DNA of 64,000 bases from Plasmodiophora brassicae (taxonomy: Eukaryota > Endomyxa > Phytomyxea > Plasmodiophorida > Plasmodiophoridae). The stretch spans positions 930,001-994,000 of the forward strand of contig JASFAU010000008.1 of NCBI GenBank assembly GCA_039704465.1. Reading direction: 5' to 3'. Below are positions 28,196-40,038 of this stretch, one piece after another; position 1 is the stretch's first letter, and every line of letters begins with the position of its first letter. The position numbers and the translations under genes are program-made. The notes beneath the pieces are model-generated. The model had not been told where the DNA came from. It was given only the letters and a program-made list of their open reading frames with translations, and made no database searches.

Positions 28196-29623
28196 TTAGA
28201 TCCAGCCCATGCGCGTGCACTGTTTGACTTGCAAGGATCCCTCCAAAGAGAAATCCGTGAGACAAGCTGCACGCTCGTCCGATTTCTGGTCTTTCAGTAT
28301 GGAGAAGTCTGACTCAACGACTGAAGTATTCGCGAAGACGGACGCAAGGCCACCGACGAACGCGCACAGGTCTGGGTAATATCGGCCCAAGTCCTCGCAG
28401 GACCATGCGTCGTCGAACGACACATCCTTGCGTTTGGTACCGTCTGGTCCAGGTGCGTGTAGTCGGTTCAAAGCGTCCTTCAAGTCGGACTGGCGACGGT
28501 GTCGTTCTCTCAGTTCACGATGCTGCCGTGAGATCTTTTCAATCTTGTGTAGGTCCCATGTCGACTCGAGTCTATCGTGGAACTTGTCGATTAGGTAGAC
28601 GAGTTTGCGTGGCTCGATCTCAATCAGGTCAATTGGGAGAATCGGGAACCTTTCGGTCGGCATGGCTGCATTCATTTCATCGCGCTGGGCGCTGATGCCC
28701 TTGATCTTTGTATAGGTGTCAACGAACATCTGGGCGATGCAACTGAACACTCTTTCGCGATCTTCGCCCTGAACGGCAGGGATGACCTTCTTGAAGATAT
28801 GGGTTCCACCGTGATCAATGAGCAAGCCCTCAATGTGGTTTCCGGAAACGACATACCCATTGTGGCGTATCGTGTTCGATTCAGACGATGACTGGCCGGG
28901 TTCATCACTGTCGTCATCAGATCCGCCGCCTCCAGCACCGATGCGCTTGATCCAAGCCAGCTTCATAATTTTCTCAGCCAGCGATTCGACCTCGTCTGCC
29001 TGCTCGTTGACAGTGGTCTGTCGTCCTTGTAGTTTCCTCGTTGATTCGTTAATCGTCTCTGACAGCGCGTTCACCGCGACAACGAGCAGCTGGACGTCGG
29101 GGGTCATCTTGTTTCCACCAGGCTTATCGTCAAGCAATGCCAGGATCTCCGTCAAGTGGTCGAGGAAGAATTTGGTAACGTTGAACATCGACGCCCAGCG
29201 CGTCTTGGACAGTGAAGGACAAGCTTTGCCAAGTCTAACAGACACAGACGGCTGATGCAGATACGCTATCATCTTTGTCAACGTGGAAAAGAACGCCCCA
29301 CTATATAGCAAAGTATACGCAGCCTGCATCACAAGGTCAATCTGATGCAAGGCGCACCAGACCCGAATAAATCCAGGCTTAGCCACCTGACTCAGGTGCG
29401 TTACGACACCGGAAACGTGCCCAGTCATGTTCGCGGCACCGTCGGAAGAGCACGCCAGAAGCTTATTCTGCCAAGATCGGCAGAGAACACCAAACAATTT
29501 GCAGACCATGTCGAACATGGCCAGGCCGGTGTGACTTTCGAAGAATGGCACGGCCATAACATGAAGGTTGAGCTGGCGACCTTCAAAGCAGCAGCGAACG
29601 CGAACGTCGATGTACGACGTACC
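28196..29623 (-). pseudogene. hAT transposase, C-terminal part
   Basis: RNase H-like core and dimerisation domain of a hAT transposase. CSSDGAANM carries the second acidic residue; VWCALHQIDLVMQ and LSKTRWASMF are typical of the family. An insertion domain follows, then VFANTSVVESDFSILKDQ, the hAT C-terminal motif with the catalytic Glu region. The gene is separated from its N-terminal half (31560-32344) by an LTR element with a 5-bp duplication (gtacc). Confidence 0.8.
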
Positions 29624-29831
29624 TGTCATGAGTCATCTCCACCACCATGACTCACGCCACTCACCTTCCGGCATCTAGCCACCTTCCGGCACCAAGCCAC
29701 GTTCCGAGACCAAGGCCTTCACCAGCCGCGCCCTGGTCCTCAGTCAGCATTCTCATGTCTACTCGATACACCGCGTGATCGGTAGTCATCGCACACTGTC
29801 GTGCACCAGCGTTGTCAGGTAGTTCTCCACA
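29624..29831 (+). repeat. left LTR of the short element
   Basis: 208 nt, identical by eye to 31352-31559. Confidence 0.9.
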
Positions 29832-30376
29832 TTTTTTTGCGATGAACCAACCGACACGAAGGTGGAGAAAAGGGCTCCTAACCATATCCTCTTCCGCGCG
29901 ATCATTGAGGTCCGACAAGCACGGCCTCTCCAACAAGCAACAGCGCGATGCACGACACGCTAGATACCCGCATGCGCCCGCTGACGTCTCCATGCAGGAT
30001 ATCGTCAAGCGCCGTCATCAACACGACCCCCGGTTCAGAACCGTACCATCCGCGCCGGACGCAAATCCACCGGCCGGTACCCGACATCATCGGGGAGACT
30101 TTCATCCACATGGAAGTCGCTCTTCCGGCACAACAACCGGCACCATTCCAGCCGTCGCCCCCGTTCCGCATTCACCGTACTGGGTACCTCTGCCCGCGAA
30201 TCTCCCGAGGTTCCACGAGTTCTATTGTTCAACTTCCAGACGCAACTGTCTACAAGCGCAGATCTTCCGTCAGCCACATCTGCACGTCGTTCACGATCCC
30301 TAGTGAACGGCGCCTCTTACGACCCTCCTAGCCTGCCCTGGGTAGAGTTTTCTACAAAGTCTTCTCCAGCGGCATT

Positions 30377-30872
30377 ACCGGCTCCACGCCACCCTCATCA
30401 TCCGCATCAATGGGTCTCAGCCGTCTCCGGCGCTGAACATCCCAACGTATATGGCAACGACATCGCCATCGTCCTCGGTAACGACATCACCGACGGTCCT
30501 ACCGGCTCCACGCCACCCTCATCATCCGCATCAATTGGTCTCAGCCGTCTCCGGCGCTGAACATCCCAACGTATATGGCAACGACATCGCCATCGTCCTC
30601 GGTAACGACATCACCGACGGTCCTACCGGCTCCACGCCACCCTCATCATCCGCATCAATCGGTCTCAGCCGTCTCCGGCGCTGAACATCCCAACGTATAT
30701 GGCAACGATATCGCCATCGTCCATGGTAACGACATCACCGACGGTCCTACCGGCTCCACGCCACCCTCATCATCTGTATCAATCGGTCTCATCGACCTCC
30801 ACTCAACGACTTCAACCGGCTCCTCGCCACCCTCATCATCCGCATCAATCAGTCTCAGCCCAGGAATGTGCC
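30377..30872 (+). repeat. 124-bp tandem repeat, four copies
   Basis: Copies start at about 30377, 30501, 30625 and 30749 (accggctccacgccaccctc and following), nearly identical, the last one diverging. Since 124 is not a multiple of three, successive copies open the same peptide in shifted frames, which argues against a protein repeat. Confidence 0.9.
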
Positions 30873-31351
30873 ACTCCGGCTCTGAACGTCCCAGCGTATA
30901 TGGCAACGTCATCGGCATCGCCCACGGTAACGACATCACCGACTGCCATCGAACAGACCTAGCGGCATCACCGCCACGAATGCACATCCACTCGTTTTCT
31001 TGACGTCCACGGCATTGATATCGCCGCCCAAGCGCGGACAAGCAAATTTACACTCAACAATGGCCCAGAAGTGTGCCATCTCCGACACTGAACGTGTCAA
31101 CATCCAGGTCCGAAGCAGCTCCCGACACTTCTCTCACCCGCAACTCCAGAACCCTGTCACAGATTCTGCGAGTCCGAAACAAATATGAGCCGCGTCTCCA
31201 GCCAGATCGCACAGTTCTCAAGTTGCGAGCAAGCCCAATCACATCAAGCCGCACATCACGCGCACCATCAAGATTCACTTGACCCGCAACCTCATCAAGC
31301 CGCTCATCACGCGCACCTTCCACCCCCACATCCCTTTTTGGCGGGGGATGA

Positions 31352-31559
31352 TGTCATGAGTCATCTCCACCACCATGACTCACGCCACTCACCTTCCGGC
31401 ATCTAGCCACCTTCCGGCACCAAGCCACGTTCCGAGACCAAGGCCTTCACCAGCCGCGCCCTGGTCCTCAGTCAGCATTCTCATGTCTACTCGATACACC
31501 GCGTGATCGGTAGTCATCGCACACTGTCGTGCACCAGCGTTGTCAGGTAGTTCTCCACA
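31352..31559 (+). repeat. right LTR of the short element
   Basis: 208 nt, identical by eye to 29624-29831. Confidence 0.9.
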
Positions 31560-32344
31560 GTACCTTTGCACGTGGACCCGTCGAGCGCCAACGAGAATGC
31601 CCAGACCGATTCACCGGACAGGATTGTCAAAATGTTCTGAAAACCGACAGCGCACGTGACCCGAACGTGGCGGGCGACGTTCTCCTCAGAAAACGAGCCG
31701 AGCTGGGTGCAAGCCGTGACGTCAACGGTGGCAGACCCAGCTCGAGACGCCATCCGAAAAGTCATTCCCGTGTCGATGAACTTCAGCGTCAGCTGGTACT
31801 GCTTGACCGGATGGACCAGGACAACGTACTTCTGAAGTGCCTCGTCGAACGTGAATGGAGACATAGCCCGTGTATGGGTCGCGCTGCCAATTGCGCCAGG
31901 ACGCCAAAGCAATCTCCCGATGAGGATATCGACGATTTCCGGGTCGAAATGGAACCGTAATTCGCTGGACTGTCTCGGCATGAACGACGTGATCAAGCCG
32001 GCTGGCGACTGGTGACGGAAGAAGTTTCTCTTCTCATCCAACGATGGCAAGTTTTGGTACCGCTGCCACAGAGTGGCGTGTTGACTGTTCAGATGCTGGA
32101 TATACTTGTGTGGGCGGAAGTCATTCTCGACCTTGTACGTGGTGGTAGTCGGTCGCTGTCCATGACGCCCGAACGTAACGCAGAACATGCACTTGGCCTG
32201 AGTGACCACACCACGCGACCCATGAGCAGATGGCTTCATGCCGTACTGCACTTCATGATCGGACTGGAATGGAGTTCCTCCATCCCTCATCCGTTTGCTC
32301 GGGCGGCGGGTGTCATCGGAAAGACTATCGTCACCTGACGACAT
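31560..32344 (-). pseudogene. hAT transposase, N-terminal part with BED zinc finger
   Basis: Begins at 32344 (MSSGDDSLSDD). A BED-type zinc finger is visible (AKCMFCVTFG...HKYIQHLNSQH: C-x2-C and H-x5-H). It is followed by a hAT dimer/DNA-binding segment and the first catalytic block AFSLALDGST. The frame ends at the LTR insertion. T3 is inserted 37 bp upstream of the start codon. Confidence 0.8.
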
Positions 32345-32380
32345 GGTTTGAGGGTGCCAACTGCAGACTGTAGAGGGTTC

Positions 32381-32534
32381 TGTGCCGGCTCCAAGCTATA
32401 AGACAAGAATAGCTGTGATCCGGCTAGGCCGCCCTAAGAATGACGGACATGCACGGCGTCCGTGGGAGCTGCAGGTCGGGGACACAGACGAATATACTAC
32501 ACGGCGGATATACCATCACCGTTGGGACGTCACA
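32381..32534 (+). repeat. T3 5' LTR
   Basis: 154-nt LTR tgtgccggct...gacgtcaca. Confidence 0.92.
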
Positions 32535-32581
32535 GAGATCTCTTGAACATCCTTTCGGGGAAGGTTTCAAAGAAGGACGCG

Positions 32582-33622
32582 ATGGTGGCCACCGCGCAGG
32601 AGATGCTGCTGGAAGATGACGTCGATGATCGACAACAAGGACAGAGCGTGCAAGGCTCAACGATCGTCCTGCAGATGAACAAGGCGCCGACCTTGAAAAG
32701 CATGGACCGCAAGGCCGTCACGACGTTCATGGCCGAGCTGAAGACGTATCGGAATCACTTCCGGGACGATCCGAACGCCAAGGGCCAGATCCCGCGGTCA
32801 GTGAGGAGTATGATCGACCCCGGTCTGCTCAGGGCGATCTGCAAGTGGGAACTCGGCAAGGACGCCGAGGGGGTGACGGAGAGCGACCTGATGGACTGGA
32901 TGAAGAGGCATCTGGAGCAGGATCGCTCGACGGACGCGAACATCGACCGGGAGATGCGGAAGCTGGCGATGAAGCTGACCATCACCACACCAGCGGCAAG
33001 GGTCGTGAACCTCGTGCAGCAGTACGAGGAATTGGTCGCGCGCAACGGGTGGCAGGACCTCTTCACGTCCCGCGAGGGACGGAAGAACCTGGTCAAGTAC
33101 CTACTGGGTGCTGTGCGCCCATCCGGTTTACAAGCGCTCATGCGGACCCTCGTCATGAAGCGCCAGACCGATCTCCAGAAGGACCCTTTGGAATTCTATC
33201 GGGTGCTGAAGGAACGGGCTGCATCGTATGAGGAGACGATGTTGTACATGGAGCCGGGACGTGAGGATGGCAAGGGGAAGGGAAAGGTCAAACCCACCCC
33301 GAAGAAGCGAGGGGCGCAGACGGATGAAGGAGGCGATGGAGGCCGGGACACGAAACGACACCGGAAGGACCTGCGATGTTTCAACTGTGACGAGGTTGGA
33401 CATCCAGCGTTTCGTTGCCCGAAGAAGCCTACCAAGAAGCAGGTCGCAGACCTGCTGAAGGATCGCCGCAAGGGGCCAACGGGAAGGGATGGACCCCGTA
33501 AGGCCAAATCTGATAAAGATGACGACTTGTCAGAGTACCCATGGCTTCCAGTGGTAGGAAGAGTGTCGGAGGGGGCGCAGAGGACAGGGGACCCAAGTAG
33601 TCGTTCGTGTAAACGGACATGA
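32582..33622 (+). pseudogene. T3 gag
   Basis: Gag from MVATAQEMLL: helical capsid-like region, basic linker and the CCHC knuckle CFNCDEVGHPAFRC near 33377. One extra C near 33594 compared with T1 shifts the frame just before the protease domain, so gag and protease are no longer continuous in this copy. Confidence 0.88.
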
Positions 33623-36600
33623 GGAAGACTACGTTGGGGTTCTGGACAGTGGAGCGACATCGGTTGACGTTCTGATGCCATTGACCATAGCGCGCGAGCT
33701 AATGGAGCGGGACCCATTGTTAACAATGGAGAACCTCCAGAAGCCGGAAACGTTCTGTCTGGTAGACAGAGAAACGAAGCACACAGCCTACCATGTGATG
33801 ATACTGGATCTGGGACTGACGACGACGGCAGGCGAACTGATCACTCGCCGGCGCCGATGCCTTGTATGGGACATTCCTGAAAAGGAAATAATCCTAGGGG
33901 AGAGGCTGTTGGACGACTTGGGTATCCACCCAAAGAAGGCCCTGGACGTACTCATTAAGAGCACGCCGAAGAAGGGGAATGACGTCATGGATGAAGTGCA
34001 CAATATGGCAAACGAGATGCCACCTCTCTGGGAAGGGGAGGAAGAGGAAACAGAGGATGTGAGGATCGGAACCGATTCCACAGACTCCCTGGAAAGGGAG
34101 ATGGACGGGATGGTCGAGCGCGCATTGAGGAATGGCCTACCGCAAGCGATGGGGAAATCGCTTCGGAAACTCGTCAGAAGATATAGGGACGTTTGGCGTA
34201 TGAGCATTGGACCTGATGGTCCAGCCAGGGTTACACCATTTGTCACGGAGCTGAAACCGGATGCGGAACCTTACAGGTGCCGAGCCAGAAAGTACAGTAT
34301 GGAGGACAGTGCTTTCATGGAGGAATTCGTCGCCCAATTGAAGAAGTATGGCCTAGTCGTTGAAAACTACAACGCGAAGTGGGCTTCACCGGTGGTGGTG
34401 GTGACGAAGCCAGGGGGCGGAAAGCGGTTCTGTGTTGATCTCAGAGCTGTTAATGCCAAATGTGTCGCCGTGGCGTGGCCTATGCCACATCAGGAGGCGA
34501 TACTCAGGAACCTGGCAGGCTCGAGGTTCTGGTTTAAGCTAGACGCGTTCAAAGGCTTCTGGATGATGCCGCTGGATGAAGCGTGTCAGGAGATCTTCCT
34601 TCATGACAGATAAGGGGGTGTATAAGCCAACGAGGTCGATGCAGGGGGGAATGAACTCCGCCCCTCAGTATCAAGGGAGGATGTTTGAGGTGTTCGGGGA
34701 ACTTATGTTCCACAAACTAATCATATGGATCGATGATCTAATGGGGCATGCCCAAAGGGAGGATGATTGGTTCCGAACGTTGGAACGGACTCTGATGCTA
34801 GCCGAACGGCACAGCATCAAGTTCAACGTGGAGAAGTGTGAGCTCTTCACAACAGAGGTTCGGTTCTGTGGAAGGATATTCACGCCAGAAGGGGTAAGGC
34901 ACGATCCTGCTAGGATTGAGGCTTTAATGGCGATACCACAGCCGAGGACGGCAAGGGACTTGCAACAATTCCTTATGGCAACTCAGTGGATGAGTAGGTC
35001 CATCCCTGAGTACAACAGGAAGGTACACCTGTTACAGAGGATATACGAGGATGCCATGAAGGACCAACCTGGCAGGACGAAAGCCATTGCCAGGAGGGTG
35101 CGATGCGATTGTGCAAATATGGATGGTCACCCGAACATGCGCTGGCATTCGAGAAACTGAAGATGGCAGTGGCGGACACGGTCCAACTAGCGTACCCGCG
35201 AAAGGACCGGATCCAATGCCTATTCTCAGATGCAAATGAGGTTAACAGCGCGGCGGTAGTCACACAGATTCCGCCTGAGGACTTGGGTAAACCAGTGCAT
35301 GGGCAGCGACATGAACCGCTGGGTTTCGTCGGACACAAGTTCGCGGGCCCAGAGCGGAACTGGTCCACGGTGGAGAAGGAAGGGTTCGCGATCAAGGATG
35401 GGATTGACAAACTGGACTATCTCGTTACAACCAACGAGCAGTTTCGTTTGTTTACCGATCATAGGAATCTCGTGAGGATATTCTCACCAACGGACGTGTC
35501 AAAGCCAACGGCGCAGAAACTGCAACGATGGGCACTGGACATACAGAGGGTCAACTACGTCATTGAACACATTGCGGGGAGGACAATGTGTGGTCGGATC
35601 TTATGACGCGGTGGGGTGCACCGGACGGTGGGCCTGATGACCAGCACCTAGAGGTACGCACGATCAGGAGGATAACGCTTCAAATTGAGGACGGATATCG
35701 GGTACGGCCGTTACAAAGGAAGGAATTCCAATGGCCGACCGTGGACGAAATCCGTAAGGCTCAGAGGAAATGGCTCAGAGGAACGAAACGACCGAAGAAT
35801 GGTGATGATCTCTTCGTCACAGGGAAGGGACAGGTGATCATACCAGACGAATGCAACGAGCTGAAGCTGCAGCTATGCGCTATTGCTCATGCGGGCGGAA
35901 ACAGTGGGCATCTAGGACTGAAGGCCTCGTTGAGGAAGTTGGGGAGTTCTGCCATTGGGCACACTGCGATGAGGACATGAGGACGTTCTGCAACGCGTGT
36001 TTGAACTGTCTACCGACAAGGGGCGGGGTTAGGATTCCCAGGCCATTGGGAACAGCTGTTCATGGTGTTAGGCCGAATCAGGTGATTCACTTGGATTGGC
36101 TATATACATGATGATGGCGGCTCAGAAGGGCGGAAGACATGATCTGCAATGGAACCTGATAATCAGGGATGATCTGTCTGGCATGGTCAAGATTACTCCT
36201 GACCATACACCCAATGCGGAAACCACTGTAGAGGCACTGCTCGAATGGAGGGCTATCTTCGGAACGTTTGAGTTGATGGTGTCAGACATGGCGTCTTGCT
36301 TTCTGGCAAACGTTGTGAAGGAACTGGCGCGTCGATGTGGATTTGCTCATCACCCGACTGTTGCCTATGGGCATTACAGTAATGGATCAATTGAGGTGAT
36401 CAACAGGAACTACTTGCAACTAGTCAGAGCACTTCTGTCTGAATTGCAGTGGGACAAATACGATTGGCCATGGTTGAACCACAACATTGAACACACGATC
36501 AATCACAGGTCGCAGGCGCGTACCAACGGGAATGCGCCAGTGACAGTGATGATGGGACGTCAACCAGACAACCCGCTGAAGCAAGTGTTCAAGAGGCCAG

Positions 36601-37256
36601 GGGATGAGAAGTATGGGGAAGCTACACTCTCAAAGGAGCATATTCAGGAGCTAGTCATGCAATTGCAGACGTCGCTGAATGAAATGCACAAGGGAGCAGT
36701 GCAGCAATCGAAGAAAATCCGAGCCGTACACAGGAAGAGGAGCGACGCGTACCGACGAGCAACTGCACCGAACTTTCAGATCGGTGACTATGTACTCATC
36801 GGATTGCCTGAACCGGGTAAGGTTCCGGGCAAGAAGCTCTTTATGAAGTGGCGGGGCCTATATCAAATAACTGATAGCCACGAGAACTACACCTACGAGG
36901 TGAGGAATATGTTCAATGAGACGGACACTCGAACCGTTCACGGGGACCGCGTTCGCCTCTATGAACATGGCAAAGTGAATGCCACTGAGGAACTGAAGCG
37001 ACAGATGGATTATGACAATGAGCGTTTCGCCATTGAAGTCTTCAAGGACTGCAGGCACAGTCCGGAGACAGGGGAATTGGAATTGTTGATCGGATGGAAG
37101 GGTTTCTCTGAAGCGGAGGATTCATGGGAGCCAATCTGCAGGTTGGCGATGGATGTACCGAAGCTGGTGAAGGCACATGCCGCCAGGATGAGGAAGGAGA
37201 AACATCACCTTGCTGATGAGGTTAAGGAGTTACTTAAGGCGGAAGGAGTCCAGTAG
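33623..37256 (+). pseudogene. T3 protease and pol
   Basis: Protease (DSGATSVDV near 33650), reverse transcriptase (RFCVDLRAVNAKC, LIIWIDDLMGHA), RNase H (LFSDANEVN, LFTDHRNL), integrase (HLDWLY, VSDMASCF, SNGSIEVINRN) and a C-terminal chromodomain (LLIGWKGF, DSWEP near 37085-37130). Frame breaks private to T3 are near 34600, near 35100 (a 5-bp tandem duplication TGCGA) and near 36100. Those near 35580 and 35940 are shared with T1. Confidence 0.9.
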
Positions 37257-37454
37257 GCTAGTCATGCTTTTTTCCCGGATGCGCGCTGGGTTATTTTAAT
37301 GCCGACGGCCATGTGACGACAGAAGCCAAAACTGTGTTCTACGAAGATTGAGACTTAATTATGTTAATTAGACTATATTAAGGAGAAGACATGATTAGGA
37401 TACACCACCACTGAAGACACCTGCAAGGAGGAGCATTTCGTTGAAGGAGGGGAA

Positions 37455-37608
37455 TGTGCCGGCTCCAAGCTATAAGACAAGAATAGCTGTGATCCGGCTA
37501 GGCCGCCCTAAGAATGACGGACATGCACGGCGTCCGTGGGAGCTGCAGGTCGGGGACACAGACGAATATACTACACGGCGGATATACCATCACCGTTGGG
37601 ACGTCACA
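37455..37608 (+). repeat. T3 3' LTR
   Basis: 154-nt partner of 32381-32534, followed by gttc. Confidence 0.92.
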
Positions 37609-37781
37609 GTTCCCACAGCCGTACGGAGCCCGTGGAACGGCGGAATGGCATCCCCGAACGCCTCCCTGGTTCCTAGAGCACGCTTGGGTCGCCTGAACTG
37701 GATTCGGCGAAATATGTCACCACATCACCAAATATGCATGAGATTCGGGTGCTATTTTTAGGAAATCGCATATCTCAAGAG

Positions 37782-38530
37782 GCCTGTAATAATCGCCAAA
37801 GGAACGTTTTGGCTCCATTGATGTGCGTAAGGTACCAGCGGGTAGCCACCATGCCTCGGCACTGAACAATATTGGGGGCGCAGTGTATTACAGGCACCGT
37901 TTGATGCCATATTGTCAGGCAACCTATGTGGTGGGAGCACTATCCTGTTAGCGTTATATTTTGCCAGGGCATCATCATCTCATGAACGATGCACGAACAT
38001 ACGCGTCATGGAAGAGGACTGGCAAACGGATGCAATTTGCGGGTTCCATTCTTCCGATCGACTCGGTTATACTTCATCTCGTTGCTGGGCACCTCTACAA
38101 TGACGGCACAGGTGGATGTGGAATCGTTGGAAGAGCTGGCCATTGTCTAGGGAACCTGCTGAAGAATGGGTCCACTGAGCCGAACAACGGCGTCCAGGGG
38201 CAGGCCCATTTGGAGAAAGACGACGTCGTCGTGGGCGGCACAAAGGGCTTGTTCGACCTCGTGACGCAGAATGAAATCCAGGAAGTTGCCACAGCAAGCG
38301 GCGATCATAGAGCCCCTGGAAGCTGAACGCTGCCTTCAGGACCGCGGACGATCGCAGACGACCTAGCACATAGGGCCAGATCGAAACAAGAGTCCATTGG
38401 CCGCACAGACGGTAGATCTATCGTCGTCGGCATCGTTAAGAGCAATGCCGCGGCACCAGGTTGACCATGTTCGATATTATTATACCCCCCGATCCTTCGG
38501 TGCTCCGACGTCGACAGTTTCGTGCATGTA
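37782..38530. other. gene-poor stretch between the transposon and PEX16
   Basis: Contains a short pyrophosphatase-like fragment (38006-38143) and, further right on the minus strand, a frame reading MIAACCGNFLDFILRHEVEQ and following (about 38330-38160) that ends in a stop. I recognise nothing else. Confidence 0.4.
38006..38143 (-). pseudogene. possible N-terminal fragment of a soluble inorganic pyrophosphatase
   Basis: 45-aa frame from an ATG at 38143. After a Ser/Thr-rich start, AVIVEVPSNEMKY...DRKNGTRKL resembles the first strand and KY-D-K-G block of bacterial-type family I pyrophosphatases. The catalytic Asp-rich part is absent and a stop follows, so this would be a truncated relic. The resemblance is short and could be chance. 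Confidence 0.3.
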
Positions 38531-39636
38531 TTAGGAGGCGGATGTATAAAAGTAGTGAGATTGAAGCGTTAACGCAAGGTCCAGGCAATTCTCTAAAAAC
38601 GACACATACGTGGTCAGCATGCACTGTGCAACGCAATAGGGTAACCGCGTACCAAAGAAGACGCCGAACAATGGGAGGCGCCCGAGGATAGACAGCAGCC
38701 TTGCTAGAGGGATCTTCGTGAACCGCTCGAAGAACGGCGACCTGAGCAGGTAGAATGACCAGAGGAAGCATCGCCTGTGCACCTCCTGCTGCTGTCGCAC
38801 GGTCAGGTTCGCCATGCGGCCTAACAGCGCCCGACTGGCGACATCGGTCAGCAGTGCACTCATGAACGGAATCCAGGACTTTGTCGAAAACGTCAAGGCT
38901 CCCATGCTGAACACGACCGGACGAAGAACGTGCAGGACCTCAGCGCCGACGTGTTTTCCATCGACAGGCCCAGCCACCAAGCTCGTCCTTCGTGGCGCAA
39001 ATAGCCCATGTGGCCTTTCAACGGTCCTGCCATGCCTGGCATACATGTCTGTGAGCACAATAGCAGGTATCAGAACGTCCGCTCGCCGGTTGACATTCCT
39101 GTGAACGTACTGATGACGTCGGAGAATGGCGACCCTGTGCTCTGAAAGGATGCCGCATGCGTCAGCTTGTGGTAGGCCAGGTTCTCCATCTGCGTTTGGA
39201 AAACTGCCTCATCTGGCGTCGCTTGCATGACCATGGCGCCGCGATTATGATGTAGAAGCGCCAGGCGGCACGCGGCTTTGATCGATTCGATCAGCAGGAT
39301 GATGATCCATCGGCGCCGATGCGACCCCGATCGGATCGCCAGCATCTCGATCAGGATCTCCACGTGCTGCACCACGCTGATAACGTTTTGCAGGCTATTG
39401 CTCGTCGGCGTATGGTCGACCTGGAGCAAGGCGGGCGATACGCGCGGCTGCCCCATGATCCGGTTATGGTAGAACGACAGCATGTTCAGCAGGACGTGCA
39501 GCGATTCGCTGGCCATCTCCGACTGCCCGTACCGACCCGGGATCATCATCAGCAGCGCGCGCATCGTCTCCTCGACCGTGCACAGCGTCCCGTAATTGTC
39601 CTTGACGAACGCCTCATAGCGTTCGACCAGCGCCAT
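38531..39636 (-). CDS. PEX16: peroxin 16 (PEX16)
   Basis: Peroxisomal membrane biogenesis protein, in other organisms needed for PEX3/PMP targeting. Exons 39636-39111 and 39048-38531 with a 62-nt intron (GTACGT donor, CTCACAG acceptor); 347 aa, close to the family length. Family blocks: MALVERYEAFVKDNYGTL at the start, MMIPGRYGQSEMASESLHVL, LLSFYH-like helix, then in exon 2 AEVLHVLRPVVFSM, KSWIPFMSALLTDVASRALL, and LLRSPFFERFTKIPLARLL near the end. Start chosen at the Met beginning the conserved block; the frame is open upstream. Divergent from the biotin ligase gene, sharing about 0.4 kb of upstream DNA. PEX5 lies 15 kb away. Confidence 0.88.
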
Positions 39637-39975
39637 GTCGCGGACCGCAATGCGCCGCCGCCGGCACCGCTCTGGGCGGATACCTAATCGTGGCGCTTTA
39701 CATACGGCAACGCGACCAGGCGCGCCTGATCCGAAGACCTGGTGAACTTGGTACACCCGTTATCTCAGCTGGCCAGCTACAGCCCTCCCGATCCCGGGCC
39801 CGTCCTCCGGTTTCTGTTACGCCGTTCGGCTGGTGGTGTTGGCCGGTCGTCGTACACGGCAGGCGGGCCACGGAAGTTTCCGAAACTGCAACAGCAATTT
39901 CCGCCACAGGTGACAGACTGACAGTGGGGCGGCGATCGAGTCGAGTCGCGGTGCTCTGCAGTTGCATTTGCGATG

Positions 39976-40010
<35 letters not shown>

Positions 40011-40011
40011 A
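39976..40011 (+). repeat. GGC trinucleotide repeat
   Basis: About twelve consecutive GGC units directly upstream of the biotin ligase start, either 5' UTR or an N-terminal polyglycine tract. Confidence 0.9.
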
Positions 40012-40038
40012 GACAGGTCCGCGGGGGACCGGCCGACA

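Larger units (their letters stand above)
29624..31559 (+). mobile_element. short non-autonomous LTR element inside the hAT transposase gene
   Basis: 1.94-kb element with two apparently identical 208-nt LTRs (29624-29831 and 31352-31559; tgtcatgagt...ctccaca) and a 5-bp target duplication gtacc (29619-29623 and 31560-31564). A purine tract (ggcgggggatga) before the right LTR suggests plus-strand sense. The 1.5-kb interior has no retroviral gene and contains 124-bp tandem repeats. Identical LTRs imply a recent insertion mobilised in trans. Confidence 0.88.
32381..37608 (+). mobile_element. Ty3/gypsy chromovirus T3, sister of T1
   Basis: 5.2-kb element on the plus strand with 154-nt LTRs (32381-32534 and 37455-37608) and a 4-bp target duplication (gttc). 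Internal sequence is nearly identical to T1 throughout gag, protease, RT, RNase H, integrase and chromodomain. A GAAGGAGGGGAA purine tract precedes the 3' LTR. After the 5' LTR the sequence is gagatctcttgaac, without a TGG primer-binding start. The frame is broken at several sites, some shared with T1 and some private. Confidence 0.93.
28056..37781 (-). mobile_element. hAT-type DNA transposon, split by two LTR elements
   Basis: Perfect 18-bp terminal inverted repeats: CTCTTGAGATATGCGATT at 28056-28073 and its complement at 37764-37781. Subterminal copies of aaatatgtcgcca/aaatatgtcacca occur inside both ends (28090-28150 and 37710-37740). Removing the two insertions (29624-31559 and 32381-37608) leaves an element of about 2.6 kb with a single transposase gene on the minus strand. 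I could not identify an intact 8-bp target duplication. The insertions make this copy inactive. Confidence 0.8.

Noticed and set aside
30225..31003. Repeated Ser/Pro-rich protein inside the short LTR element
   Set aside because: The 124-bp period shifts frame at each copy, so a conserved repeated protein is unlikely.
32384..32540. Gag start inside the T1/T3 LTR
   Set aside because: The frame is open through the LTR, but a start there would lie in or before the R region. The Met about 50 nt inside the element (32582; 16807) is the natural start.
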